Below are positions 7,988 to 16,390 of a DNA stretch of 64,000 bases, piece after piece (position 1 is the first letter of the stretch; each line of letters starts with the position of its first letter). Origin of the DNA: Crocinitomicaceae bacterium. GTDB taxonomy: Bacteria > Bacteroidota > Bacteroidia > Flavobacteriales_D > Crocinitomicaceae. Where the stretch lies: contig JACJYW010000004.1 of the NCBI GenBank assembly GCA_020635955.1, positions 186,001-250,000 of the forward strand, read 5' to 3'. The notes below the pieces were generated by a model. It was not told where the DNA came from and did no database searches. It worked only from the letters and a program-made list of their open reading frames with translations. A program made the position numbers and the translations under genes.

Positions 7988-8754
7988 GTTTTTATACATT
8001 TTTAATTTTACAATTTGCAGCTCACCTTTTGACAGATTATATCTTTCAAACGAATGACAAAGCTCAAGAAAAAAACGAACTTGGTTTCAAGAGTCCATTT
8101 TTGAAATACCATGTTCTTATTGCGTTCTTGACATCATGGATATTATCTTTTCAAATAAACTTTGTTCTTGTTTCATTTGTGATTGCAGTTACTCACGGTT
8201 TAATTGATGGTTTAAAAGTTCTACTCACAAAAAACGAAAAGGCTAATAGATATGCATTTTTTATCGATCAAATTGCACATTTAGTTATAATAATAGTTAC
8301 GGTCAAAATTTTCACTGAATATAGATCCATTGACCCACTCATTTCATTTAATGGCCATGAGCATCTAATACTACTTTCAACACTATTCTTAGTTTGTCTA
8401 AAACCTTCTAACATATTCGTTAAGGAACTGTTTAGGGCATTTAAAGTCGAATTCAAAGCAGAAGCTGAAACAGATGATAAAAAACCTGAGACGAAAACAA
8501 ATGATCTTAAGAACGCAGGAAAGCTTATTGGAATTCTAGAACGTGTTCTTGTCCTTACACTAATCATTTCAAATCAATTTGAAGCCGTAGGTTTCTTGAT
8601 AGCAGCTAAATCTATCCTCCGATTTAAAGAAATGGAAACTGGTAAAACAGAATATGTACTAATCGGTACAATGGCAAGTTTTGGAATAGCAGTTGCTGCC
8701 GGAATCCTCTACACAAAGCTGATCGCTACGGGAATTATACCCATACCCACTTGA
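7984..8754 (+). CDS. DUF3307-type integral membrane protein (cassette 2, gene 3)
   Basis: A 256-residue polytopic membrane protein. The N-terminal LQFAAHLLTDYIFQTND, then THGLIDGLK and FFIDQIAHLVII, match the DUF3307 pattern, with conserved His and Asp residues within or next to helices. About six hydrophobic segments are visible, with a charged loop (KAEAETDDKKPETKTND) in the middle. Start chosen at ATG 7984, which overlaps the SatD-like stop in an ATGA junction; the frame extends to 7960 but only inside the upstream gene. DUF3307 genes commonly sit next to SatD genes, which supports a functional pair. Its molecular role is not known; membrane effector or transporter are both possible. Confidence 0.8.
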   Translation: MSFYTFLILQFAAHLLTDYIFQTNDKAQEKNELGFKSPFLKYHVLIAFLTSWILSFQINFVLVSFVIAVTHGLIDGLKVLLTKNEKANRYAFFIDQIAHLVIIIVTVKIFTEYRSIDPLISFNGHEHLILLSTLFLVCLKPSNIFVKELFRAFKVEFKAEAETDDKKPETKTNDLKNAGKLIGILERVLVLTLIISNQFEAVGFLIAAKSILRFKEMETGKTEYVLIGTMASFGIAVAAGILYTKLIATGIIPIPT

Positions 8755-8764
8755 GAAAAACTAC

Positions 8765-8837
8765 ACACAACATAATAAGTAAAGTTTACCGCTTGCGCGG
8801 TTCGTGCTCAAGCACTAACTTTACTCAGACGTTGTGC
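8765..8837 (+). repeat. attC-like site B (73 bp)
   Basis: Left end ACACAAC (8765-8771), spacer, AGTAAAGTTTACCGC; right arm GCACTAACTTTACT, spacer, core GTTGTGC (8831-8837). The left end is the exact complement of the cassette 2 start at 6555. This is the most compact site and shows the hairpin best. Confidence 0.82.
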
Positions 8838-8865
8838 CTAATTGCAAGATCACTTAACCCAAAAC

Positions 8866-9486
8866 ATGTCAGAAATTCTTAAAATAACAAAGCCAAAAGA
8901 TAACTCTCATATATTTTGGAGTCATGCTATTAAATCCGTTTTAGCCTTTTCCGGAACATTTGCAATTCTGTTTTTTGTACCATTAATTCTCGGCGCATCT
9001 TCAAGCCGTCATTCTCAAATAAACGAAGAAACAAATTGGAGTATAAGATTTATCGGCTTCATGATGGAACATCCAATCATTCAATTTTCACTGTGCTTTG
9101 CAGTAGTTGTTTTAACCAACCTGTTTCTCCTTGCTTCTAATTTGAGAATGAGATATATTGTTTCAATAATAAACATTGGTTCTTCCATTCGTATAGGTAA
9201 ATCCAATTTGTATTTAAAAAATTTAGAGTACACCGAAATTCCGAAGGACAACCTTTTAATTGAAGTAAAAAATAAAAGTGCGGAAGGAGACAAATGGACT
9301 ACCATTGTCTTTTTCGATAAATACGAGAACCAAACAATTGGTATAATAAATCCAGATAATGTCGTCTGGCTCGATCAGAAACCACAAGTAAAATCTGCCC
9401 TCAAACAACTTTCGGAGCTAGGCATTGAGGGAAGGACAATACGCAAAGATTACGGCTCTGTAATTGGCAACCTTTTTAGCAGATAA
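8866..9486 (+). CDS. Two-TM membrane protein of unknown function (cassette 3)
   Basis: About 206 residues: a short cytosolic N-terminus, two membrane helices (LAFSGTFAILFFVPLIL and IIQFSLCFAVVVLTNLFLLAS), then a soluble domain of about 110 residues with alternating strands and a C-terminal helix, compatible with a PH-like fold (weak inference). Start taken at ATG 8866; the frame also opens at TTG 8842 within the conserved TAATTG cassette start. It is the only gene between sites B and C. I do not recognise a family. Confidence 0.65.
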   Translation: MSEILKITKPKDNSHIFWSHAIKSVLAFSGTFAILFFVPLILGASSSRHSQINEETNWSIRFIGFMMEHPIIQFSLCFAVVVLTNLFLLASNLRMRYIVSIINIGSSIRIGKSNLYLKNLEYTEIPKDNLLIEVKNKSAEGDKWTTIVFFDKYENQTIGIINPDNVVWLDQKPQVKSALKQLSELGIEGRTIRKDYGSVIGNLFSR

Positions 9487-9492
9487 AACTAA

Positions 9493-9581
9493 GCACAGCA
9501 TAATATCTAAAGCTAAGGTCCAACCCTTGGATAGCGCAGTAGTTCTACTGATAAATTGCTAGATTTAGACAAACGTTAGGT
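9493..9581 (+). repeat. attC-like site C (89 bp)
   Basis: Left end GCACAGC (9493-9499), spacer ATAATAT, CTAAAGCTAAGG; right arm AATTGCTAGATTTAGAC, core GTTAGGT (9575-9581). The left end pairs with the cassette 3 start (8831) at 8 of 10 positions plus a G-T pair. Confidence 0.78.
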
Positions 9582-9601
9582 GCAATTACTATTTGATCCA
9601 A

Positions 9602-10276
9602 ATGAAATCTGTAATTATTCATGGTCTATTTTTTTTATTCATAGTTTCCTGCATACCAGTTACTGATGATTCCTTACCATTTCCAGAGGAAAAAATAGAG
9701 TACAACTTAAATCCAGAGCCAAACCCATTGCGAGATAAAAAAGTTGAAATCTTGTGGTACGTGCCAATTTTCGATTCTGTTTATAAGGATTCTACTGTTG
9801 AATTAGTTTTAAATGAAGATGAGATATATTCTCTTTCAAATCCAGAAAGAGCAGCAATAGGTTACATTTCTACTTTCTATGGAACTGAATGCGACTGGGA
9901 CGGAAAGGCAAATGACGAATGGACAAATCTAAAATGTAAACTCACAAACAAACTAGGTCTTGGCTATCAGTGCTCAGATCAACATCTTAACTTTTTAAAA
10001 TCTTGGTTCAAAGATGAGGATTCAGTTCTATTGAAACTTGAGGAATGTCCACTAGTTCCATACACAGCTACGTCCCAAAATGCAATTAAAAAACTCTCTC
10101 TTGAAGTGACAAATGACACCATAATCATTCAATCTGATATTACTGGAGCAAATCTTCGGGAGCTGACTTTTTGGAGTTACTCGAAAATTGACTCATTCAA
10201 AGTTCATCTTAGAGATCTCTCAATAATTTCTGAATCTACATCTGAGGTAACATATAATTATGTTGACCCAGAGTAG
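9602..10276 (+). CDS. Predicted lipoprotein of unknown function (cassette 4)
   Basis: A 224-residue protein with a short hydrophobic leader and lipobox FLFIVSC (Cys about residue 17). Mature part has several Cys (GTECDWDG, LKCKL, YQCSDQH, EECPLV) and a beta-rich C-terminus. ATG 9602 chosen; a TTG three codons earlier is in frame. It is the sole gene of its cassette and ends six bases before the attC left end. No family recognised. Confidence 0.65.
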   Translation: MKSVIIHGLFFLFIVSCIPVTDDSLPFPEEKIEYNLNPEPNPLRDKKVEILWYVPIFDSVYKDSTVELVLNEDEIYSLSNPERAAIGYISTFYGTECDWDGKANDEWTNLKCKLTNKLGLGYQCSDQHLNFLKSWFKDEDSVLLKLEECPLVPYTATSQNAIKKLSLEVTNDTIIIQSDITGANLRELTFWSYSKIDSFKVHLRDLSIISESTSEVTYNYVDPE

Positions 10277-10284
10277 AAAACAGC

Positions 10285-10395
10285 ACCTAACATAGTAGCT
10301 AAGGCATACCTCCGACACTTGGCCAGCGCACTTTCGCACGTAATTTGCATTTGCTGCGCAAACAACAAATCACTAGCTTTAGCCAAACGTTAGCT
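10285..10395 (+). repeat. attC-like site D (111 bp)
   Basis: Left end ACCTAAC (10285-10291), spacer, GCTAAGGC; right arm CACTAGCTTTAGCC, core GTTAGCT (10389-10395). The left end matches the cassette 4 start at 9575 (9 of 10). The loop includes an extra hairpin TTTGC-ATTTGCTGC-GCAAA. Confidence 0.78.
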
Positions 10396-10403
10396 GTAAT
10401 TAA

Positions 10404-11111
10404 ATGAGAATCTTAAAAGCTATATCAATACTTATGATTTGCTATCAATTAATATCATGTAACGCAGACCATGAAGATGTCGCTTGTTGTGATGAAGAAA
10501 TTGATCTAATTGCAGTTGATGATGAAGACGACTGGTCCTATCCTGATGATATAATTTTAGTTGATATTCTTAATGTCGAAGGAAAAATTTCGACAAAAAT
10601 TCTATCTCCGGAACACAACTTGTATAGAAGAGTAAATATTCCCCAATTATCCTTCGATACTCTATGCTGGATTTTTGATTATTCACTCTGGAATTATCCT
10701 GACAGTACAGTTATCACTGATTCGAAATATCAATATGAAATAAAAATTGCATTCTCCGATATTGATACGAATAATTTTAATATATCCATGTCAGACAGCT
10801 TAATTTGGATTCAAATTAACGGATTGGATACCAACAAAGCTACATGGAGTAAATACATGAAACAAAATGATTATTGGGATCAACTTTGGTCTGTTAAATC
10901 AACCTCAATAAGCTTCCCATATCTTTCGTCATTAGTTCTAATTAAAGATAATTATTCATCATACCATATGTATCTACCAGAAGAATATGGTGGAGTTAGA
11001 GCTGATTACTGTACATCAGATCTAGACTCAATACAAAGTTGGAAAATTGCAAATTCTGCAATAGAAATAATCAAAAGGTGTGTTTATTTACGTGGAGAAA
11101 AACCACAGTAA
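10404..11111 (+). CDS. Predicted lipoprotein of unknown function (cassette 5)
   Basis: A 235-residue protein with leader MRILKAISILMICYQLISC (Cys about residue 19 as lipid anchor), an acidic stretch with paired Cys (VACCDEEID), then a mixed body with Trp-rich strands. The ATG is only nine bases after the attC core, so it must use a very short leader or read-through from upstream. Sole gene in its cassette. No family recognised; it is similar in layout only to the cassette 4 lipoprotein. Confidence 0.65.
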   Translation: MRILKAISILMICYQLISCNADHEDVACCDEEIDLIAVDDEDDWSYPDDIILVDILNVEGKISTKILSPEHNLYRRVNIPQLSFDTLCWIFDYSLWNYPDSTVITDSKYQYEIKIAFSDIDTNNFNISMSDSLIWIQINGLDTNKATWSKYMKQNDYWDQLWSVKSTSISFPYLSSLVLIKDNYSSYHMYLPEEYGGVRADYCTSDLDSIQSWKIANSAIEIIKRCVYLRGEKPQ

Positions 11112-11120
11112 AAAACTACA

Positions 11121-11229
11121 GCTCAACATAATAGCTAAAGCTAATCTCCAACCCTTGGCCCACACATCCGTCTGTGGACGGACAAGCTTTCGCACGCAAT
11201 AAATTGCTAGCTTTAGACAAACGTTGTGC
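11121..11229 (+). repeat. attC-like site E (109 bp)
   Basis: Left end GCTCAAC (11121-11127), spacer ATAATAG, CTAAAGCTAA; right arm AATTGCTAGCTTTAGAC, core GTTGTGC (11223-11229). The loop holds a perfect small hairpin TCCGTC-TGTG-GACGGA, and a near-identical loop occurs in the half site at 15201-15334. Confidence 0.8.
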
Positions 11230-11239
11230 AATTAACGAT

Positions 11240-12658
11240 ATGACCTACCCAAAACTTATCACTGTTGTGCTCTTTGTTGCAATTCTATTCAAAGGTACAT
11301 CACAAGACGATTTTGTAGATACAGCAGTCTTTTCTAAACTTGAACTGCAAGAAGATCTAAATTTCTGGAAAAACAAATTACAAGGGAATCACCCTATTCT
11401 CTATCAGTACAATTCTAAAGAATCATTCGAAAAGTATTTCGATAGCTTAAATGCAGAGATTAAAGAATCTATGACTCGTGCAGAATTTTTTCGACTGATT
11501 GCTCCGTCATCATATTTTGTGAAATGCTCACATTCACAAATAATGGCAACGCAAAATATGAAAACACAAATTGTGGGCGCATCTAATATGCTTCCAGTAG
11601 ATATTAGGTGGTACTCCGGTATGGCTTATATCAGCTATAATTACAGTGGAAATGAAAAACTAGTAGAAGGAACAAATGTAAAATCTATTAATGGAGTAAG
11701 CACCGAAGAAATGTACATTAAAGCACTTTCGCTACTTCCACGGGATGGAAATAGTACGCAATATCCCAAATACTGGGTCAATCGTATCTTCTATTACTAT
11801 TATCATCTATGGTATGACCTATACGACACCTATGATATTGAAACCTATTCTGGAAACAAAATTTCAGTTTCTGGTATGAGTGTACAAGAGATGGATTCAG
11901 TAAAAGCTAATCGCCCAAAAATAGGACTCGAAAAACCAGAGATGATTCGATTGCAAATTTTAGATTCGATCAACACTGCATATCTTCAAATTGGATCTTT
12001 CACAGACGCGGACATTAAAAACAATAATGGAAAAAGTTGGAAGAAAATGCTCGACTCATGTTTCTCCGAGATTAAAAATTCTTCATCTGAATTTTTGATT
12101 ATTGATTTACAGGAAAACGGAGGTGGTAACCCAACTTATGCATGGTATTTATGCCGATATTTCATGAATACTGAATTTGTATTCAAGAAGGAATTCCGCA
12201 AAATAAAAGACCCCTCCAAATCCGATTATGAAGAACGTACAAAAAGAACATTGCTAAAGGACAAAACTGTTGGTCCAACTAAACCTCATAAAAACAGCTT
12301 CAAAGGTGACCTTTTCCTATTGGTAGATGGAGGTACATGCTCGGCAAGTGCGGAGGTGACAAGTGTGGTTGAGAGGTACAAAAGAGGAGTTATCATTGGT
12401 GAGGAAGTTGGCGGTAGCTCTTGGCTAATATCAAGCAGATGGTTTTTTACAAAGCCACTTCAACTTCCAAACACAGAACTGATATATCTGGCCCCTAGAA
12501 GGACAAGTGTTATGGGTGATTACAAAAATGATACAGGTTATGGTACCATTCCAGACATTCAGGTTCAACCCAGTATTGAATCGTACCTCAAGGGAGAAGA
12601 CATTGCTCTTACAAAAGCCTTAGAATTGATCCACTTAAAACTGTACACAATAAAATAG
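11240..12658 (+). CDS. Secreted S41-family (C-terminal-processing-like) peptidase (cassette 6)
   Basis: A 472-residue protein: signal peptide MTYPKLITVVLFVAILFKGTSQ, an N-terminal helical region (about 30-110), a middle beta domain, and an S41-type catalytic domain. Visible motifs are FLIIDLQENGGGN (about residue 290), GGTCSASAE with the likely nucleophile Ser (about 373), and IGEEVGGSS. Start set at ATG 11240, 11 bases after the attC core; the frame extends upstream to 11174 only because the palindrome is open. The stop overlaps the left end of the next (decayed) attC site. Large for a cassette gene. Likely a periplasmic or outer-membrane-facing protease; substrate unknown. Confidence 0.8.
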   Translation: MTYPKLITVVLFVAILFKGTSQDDFVDTAVFSKLELQEDLNFWKNKLQGNHPILYQYNSKESFEKYFDSLNAEIKESMTRAEFFRLIAPSSYFVKCSHSQIMATQNMKTQIVGASNMLPVDIRWYSGMAYISYNYSGNEKLVEGTNVKSINGVSTEEMYIKALSLLPRDGNSTQYPKYWVNRIFYYYYHLWYDLYDTYDIETYSGNKISVSGMSVQEMDSVKANRPKIGLEKPEMIRLQILDSINTAYLQIGSFTDADIKNNNGKSWKKMLDSCFSEIKNSSSEFLIIDLQENGGGNPTYAWYLCRYFMNTEFVFKKEFRKIKDPSKSDYEERTKRTLLKDKTVGPTKPHKNSFKGDLFLLVDGGTCSASAEVTSVVERYKRGVIIGEEVGGSSWLISSRWFFTKPLQLPNTELIYLAPRRTSVMGDYKNDTGYGTIPDIQVQPSIESYLKGEDIALTKALELIHLKLYTIK

Positions 12659-12735
12659 GTAAAGTTCATGTCCGACACTCATTCACGCGTTCTCGCCCAT
12701 AAGATGTACATTATCCTTATTGCATGTCTCACATA
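12644..12735 (+). repeat. Left half of a split attC-like site (F)
   Basis: TACACAATAAAATAGGTAAAG aligns with the left arm of the intact sites, and TCCGAC and CGCCCATAAGATGTACATTATCC align with the centre of site A. No right arm follows; the matching right half is at 15201-15334, beyond the gene at 12841. A 34-codon open frame at 12704-12808 inside and after this stretch is not convincing. Confidence 0.5.
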
Positions 12736-12840
12736 CAGCAATTTCTTCGGCTCAAAATTCGAAAAACGGAAAAAAGCATCTCAAATTCTTTATATGGAAT
12801 TATTTTAAATAACTACGTATTCTTGTAAAAACCTAAAACA

Positions 12841-15120
12841 ATGAAACTGTTTTTTTTCCTAACCACATTTTTAATCCAAATTTCAGTCCTTTGCCAAGAA
12901 TGGCAATGGGCTTACCTTATAAATGGAAGTAGTATTAATAATTCTATTGATGTAGAAATTGATACTGCTGGAAACATTTGGCATATTGGCAGATTTCATT
13001 CAACAATTGATGCTGACCCAGGACCATTTACCCATTATTTAACAAGTATAGACCCGGATTCGTACATAATTAAGCTCGATACTAATATGAATTACATTTG
13101 GTCAGGAAATATCACAGGTATAGATAATGATTTATATACAGATATATATGTTCATGACAACGGGGATATGTTTTTGACTGGTTCTTTCAGAAACAATGTA
13201 GATCTAGATCCGGGACCTGGTTCTCTAATTTTCAATTCATTAGATGAAGAAGATGGATTTTTGGTAAAAATGGATCTTTCTGGCAATGTGGTTTGGGCCA
13301 AAATAATTGAAGGTTACGGAGAGCAACGAGCCACAAGTTTAACTGTGAACTCAGTGGGTGAAATAATATTACTTGGCTTATTTGCTGATTCAGCTGATTT
13401 CGACCCAGGACCAGGTATATTTCAAATGAACAGTACAAATGCAGGTACACTTGACATTTTTCTCGAAAAACTTGATGCCTCTGGAAATTTTATCTGGGCA
13501 AAGTCATTTGGAGGTACATGGTCAGCTGGAGCGACCCAAGTTATTGTAGATAACAATGACAATATTATTATAACAGGTTCAGTATCTGGTCAAACGGACC
13601 TTGACCCAGGGGCAGGTATAGACTTTTATTCCAGTGCAGATGCTAATGACTTTTTCGTTTCAAAATTTGATAGTGCTGGGAATTATTTATGGGGGCATGC
13701 AACAGGCGGAAGTTCGGTTGATTACGGTGAAGGAATTGCAATTGATTCTGAAAATAATATTTATTGTGCAGTACGATATCAACATCAATTTGATGCCAAA
13801 CCTGGTCCCGATTCTTTGATGATTATTAATCAAGGAAGTATGGATGGGCTCATTCTCAAACTAAATGAAAATGGTAATTTTATTTGGGTTTATGAAATTG
13901 CTGGTTCTGGTTGGGACAGCTGTGAAAAAATAATTATAGACGGAAATGATCAGATTTTTGTGGCAGGGGAATACGGGGATTCTGTGGATTTTGATCCAAC
14001 CCTTGTAGAAAATTGGTCATCTGCTGCTTTAGGTTTCCAAGACAATTTTGTTTTAAAAATGGATACAAGCAAAAACCTATGTTGGGTAAATACTTATGGA
14101 AGTATTAGTCAAGACTATTCATGGGGATTTGATGTCACAAATGACGGATTTATTGCAGCATGTGGTCATTTGAGTGCTTCGTGTGATTTTGATACTGGCC
14201 CGGGAAATTACATACTCACCAATTCCGGAGTTTATCAAAATTCTTTTTTAACAACATTCCGAGATTTAAATTATTGCAACATCAATAATGGGATAACATT
14301 CTCAAATAATACACTAACAGCAGAAGAAACAGGGGCGACATATCAATGGATAAATTGCACGGATGAGAGTTTAATAGTAGGCGAAACGAGTAAAAATTAT
14401 GTTGTTACCGCACCTGGCATTTATGCCGCAATAATCTACAAAGGGTGTTGTATCGATACCACTGCTTGTGTTTCTGTTTGTCCTACCAGTTCTGGTATAG
14501 ATTATCAAACCGCCTGTAAAACTTATAGCTGGTTAGATGGAAACACCTATACAAGTAGTAATAATACCGCCATTTTCAATCTAGTAGGGGGAGCAATGAA
14601 TGGCTGTGATTCGATCATTTACCTTAATTTAACTATAAACAATGTCTCTGATTTAAATACGTCAATAAACGGAATGTCTATTACAGCAAATAATAATTTT
14701 GCAACTTCATTTCAGTGGCTAGATTGCGATAACAATTTTGCACAAATAATAGGAGAACAAAATCAAACATTTATTGCAACATCTAGTGGTAATTATGCTG
14801 TTGAAATAACTGAAAACGAATGCATTGATACATCAGCATGTGTTTCTCTACAATTTACTGGCATCATTCAAAACGAATTTGGACAACAGTTTCAAGTCTA
14901 TCCTAATCCAACAAGAGGAACTTTTTCAATAGAATTAGGAGATTTTCCATCTAAATATGATGCAATAGTAACTGACCTTAATGGAAATATTATATTAACA
15001 AAGGTAATTAAGGGAAGCAAAACTGAAACTGTAGATCTTAATGTGTCACCTGGAGAATACATTCTGATAATCAAATCAAAAGAAAAACAAGCAATTGTAC
15101 GTCTATTGGTAACGGGTTAG
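12841..15120 (+). CDS. Secreted beta-propeller repeat protein with T9SS sorting domain
   Basis: A 759-residue protein: signal peptide MKLFFFLTTFLIQISVLCQ; about seven SBBP-like repeats of 55-60 residues to residue ~475, each with a DxDPGPG-type motif (VDLDPGPG, ADFDPGPG, TDLDPGAG, CDFDTGPG); three Ig-like or Cys-containing modules (about 475-680); then a type A T9SS C-terminal domain starting at VYPNPTRGTFSI (about 690). It should be exported through the T9SS and placed on the surface. It lies between the two halves of what looks like one attC site, so it may be an insertion into the array rather than a normal cassette. Confidence 0.88.
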   Translation: MKLFFFLTTFLIQISVLCQEWQWAYLINGSSINNSIDVEIDTAGNIWHIGRFHSTIDADPGPFTHYLTSIDPDSYIIKLDTNMNYIWSGNITGIDNDLYTDIYVHDNGDMFLTGSFRNNVDLDPGPGSLIFNSLDEEDGFLVKMDLSGNVVWAKIIEGYGEQRATSLTVNSVGEIILLGLFADSADFDPGPGIFQMNSTNAGTLDIFLEKLDASGNFIWAKSFGGTWSAGATQVIVDNNDNIIITGSVSGQTDLDPGAGIDFYSSADANDFFVSKFDSAGNYLWGHATGGSSVDYGEGIAIDSENNIYCAVRYQHQFDAKPGPDSLMIINQGSMDGLILKLNENGNFIWVYEIAGSGWDSCEKIIIDGNDQIFVAGEYGDSVDFDPTLVENWSSAALGFQDNFVLKMDTSKNLCWVNTYGSISQDYSWGFDVTNDGFIAACGHLSASCDFDTGPGNYILTNSGVYQNSFLTTFRDLNYCNINNGITFSNNTLTAEETGATYQWINCTDESLIVGETSKNYVVTAPGIYAAIIYKGCCIDTTACVSVCPTSSGIDYQTACKTYSWLDGNTYTSSNNTAIFNLVGGAMNGCDSIIYLNLTINNVSDLNTSINGMSITANNNFATSFQWLDCDNNFAQIIGEQNQTFIATSSGNYAVEITENECIDTSACVSLQFTGIIQNEFGQQFQVYPNPTRGTFSIELGDFPSKYDAIVTDLNGNIILTKVIKGSKTETVDLNVSPGEYILIIKSKEKQAIVRLLVTG

Positions 15121-15200
15121 TTAAGATTACCTTTAATATTTTCATATTGTTTGAAGCCAAATTCCAAGCTTTGAAATAGCTCTTTCGCTCACTAATTGTT

Positions 15201-15334
15201 AAAAGTCCGGTCGGTCCGACTTAGTCGGATCTGACAGTCCGCCATAGGCGGAGATTTTTGCCCACACACCCGTCTGTGGACGGACAAGCTTTCGCATGCA
15301 ATAAATTGCTATTTTTACCCAAACATCATAACAC
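15201..15334 (+). repeat. Right half of a split attC-like site (G)
   Basis: Shares CCGTCTGTGGACGG and the following GCAATAAATTGCTA with site E and AGTCCG..GATTTTTTGCC-type sequence with site A. The right arm decays to TTTTTACCC and the core reads ATCATAACAC instead of GTT. The last seven bases (ATAACAC, 15328-15334) are complementary to GTGTTAT at 16241, so it still marks a cassette start. The stretch 15121-15200 before it holds nothing I can name. Confidence 0.5.
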
Positions 15335-15380
15335 ATTCAAAGCCAATTTTTGTAAATTACATGTACCCAAAACTGGCAGA

Positions 15381-16229
15381 ATGAAATATTTCCTTTCTAT
15401 ATTTTTCGTTTTAGCGTTACGCAGTACTGGAATAAGTCAGAATTATAGAGCATTTCCTGACTCAAATTCGGTTTGGGTTAATGTATATGAGGATTTGATT
15501 ACAACTCCATTCTTCCATTGTGAATTTTCATATAGCCGAAATATATGCATGGGAGCCGAAGATACTTTGATCAATAGCCTCCAGTATTCAAAACTTGACA
15601 CTTGTGTAACTGGAGGTTACATTGGTGCGGTAAGAGACAATGGCGGGCAAGTGTTTTTTGTCCCCAGAGATTCACTTAATGAGTCACTTCTGTTTGACTT
15701 CACTCTGTCAGCTGGAGATTCGGTTTACCAAGTCTATAATAAAGGATGGTACGAGAATTTCTATGTAGAATCTATTGATTCAATTTTAATTTATGGTGAT
15801 TACAGAACAACAATTCATTTTTCAACCGGAGGTTTCTGGATTGAAGGAATTGGTAACCACTTAGGAATGTTAGAGTCTACCTATGAATTTCTTTCAAATT
15901 CTTGCTTCTATTTAAATTGCATGAATCAAAATGATACAATTTTCTACCCTAATCAGTCTTTCGGAAATTGTCAAACAGATCTCGGGATTGTGTCAAATGA
16001 TTTTGATTTCGACTTATTCCCGAATCCAAGTTCAGATGGAACTTTCAAAATTCAGTCTGGTTCGCCAATTGAAAAATTGACCTATAAAATCTTTACACCA
16101 AATGGAAAGATTGTCCAAGAGGGAAAATTGGAATCCAATCAAATTGATTTAAAATCTGATTCAGGTCTTTATTTCATTCAAGTATCAGATGGAAAGGGAA
16201 TAGTAACGCGTAGAATTATTGTGAATTAG
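15381..16229 (+). CDS. Secreted protein with T9SS sorting domain (decayed cassette 7)
   Basis: A 282-residue protein with signal peptide MKYFLSIFFVLALRSTGISQ, a Cys-containing middle part (FHCEF, NICMG, DTCVTGG, NSCFYLNCMNQ) and a T9SS type A C-terminal domain beginning at FDLFPNPSSDGTF (about residue 210). The start is ATG 15381; the frame extends to 15258 through the attC-like half site and that part is not coding. It is probably exported through the T9SS. The function of the N-terminal part is unknown. The flanking sites, though decayed, keep the start/end complementarity expected of a cassette. Confidence 0.8.
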   Translation: MKYFLSIFFVLALRSTGISQNYRAFPDSNSVWVNVYEDLITTPFFHCEFSYSRNICMGAEDTLINSLQYSKLDTCVTGGYIGAVRDNGGQVFFVPRDSLNESLLFDFTLSAGDSVYQVYNKGWYENFYVESIDSILIYGDYRTTIHFSTGGFWIEGIGNHLGMLESTYEFLSNSCFYLNCMNQNDTIFYPNQSFGNCQTDLGIVSNDFDFDLFPNPSSDGTFKIQSGSPIEKLTYKIFTPNGKIVQEGKLESNQIDLKSDSGLYFIQVSDGKGIVTRRIIVN

Positions 16230-16240
16230 GAGTAGAAAAC

Positions 16241-16310
16241 GTGTTATAACACAACACCTAAAGCTAACATCCTCCAATACCATATAGACCATAGGATTTC
16301 GCAAATCTTC
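16241..16310 (+). repeat. Left half of a split attC-like site (H)
   Basis: GTGTTATAAC, spacer, CCTAAAGCTAACATCC matches the left arms of the intact sites. No right arm follows before the gene at 16391; a matching right arm lies after it at 17302-17344. Confidence 0.5.
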
Positions 16311-16390
16311 ACCATAACCTCTCCCCTTCAACGAAACTTTTGAACCTTATTGCGTTATCATTGTACCTTTATACAGTTAACCTCTGACCA

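Noticed and set aside
11174..11239. Upstream extension of the S41 peptidase frame
   Set aside because: It is the loop and right arm of attC site E; a near-identical open stretch precedes the unrelated gene at 15381.
12704..12808. 34-codon open frame after the left half site
   Set aside because: It starts inside attC-derived sequence, has no promoter or conserved feature, and looks like chance.
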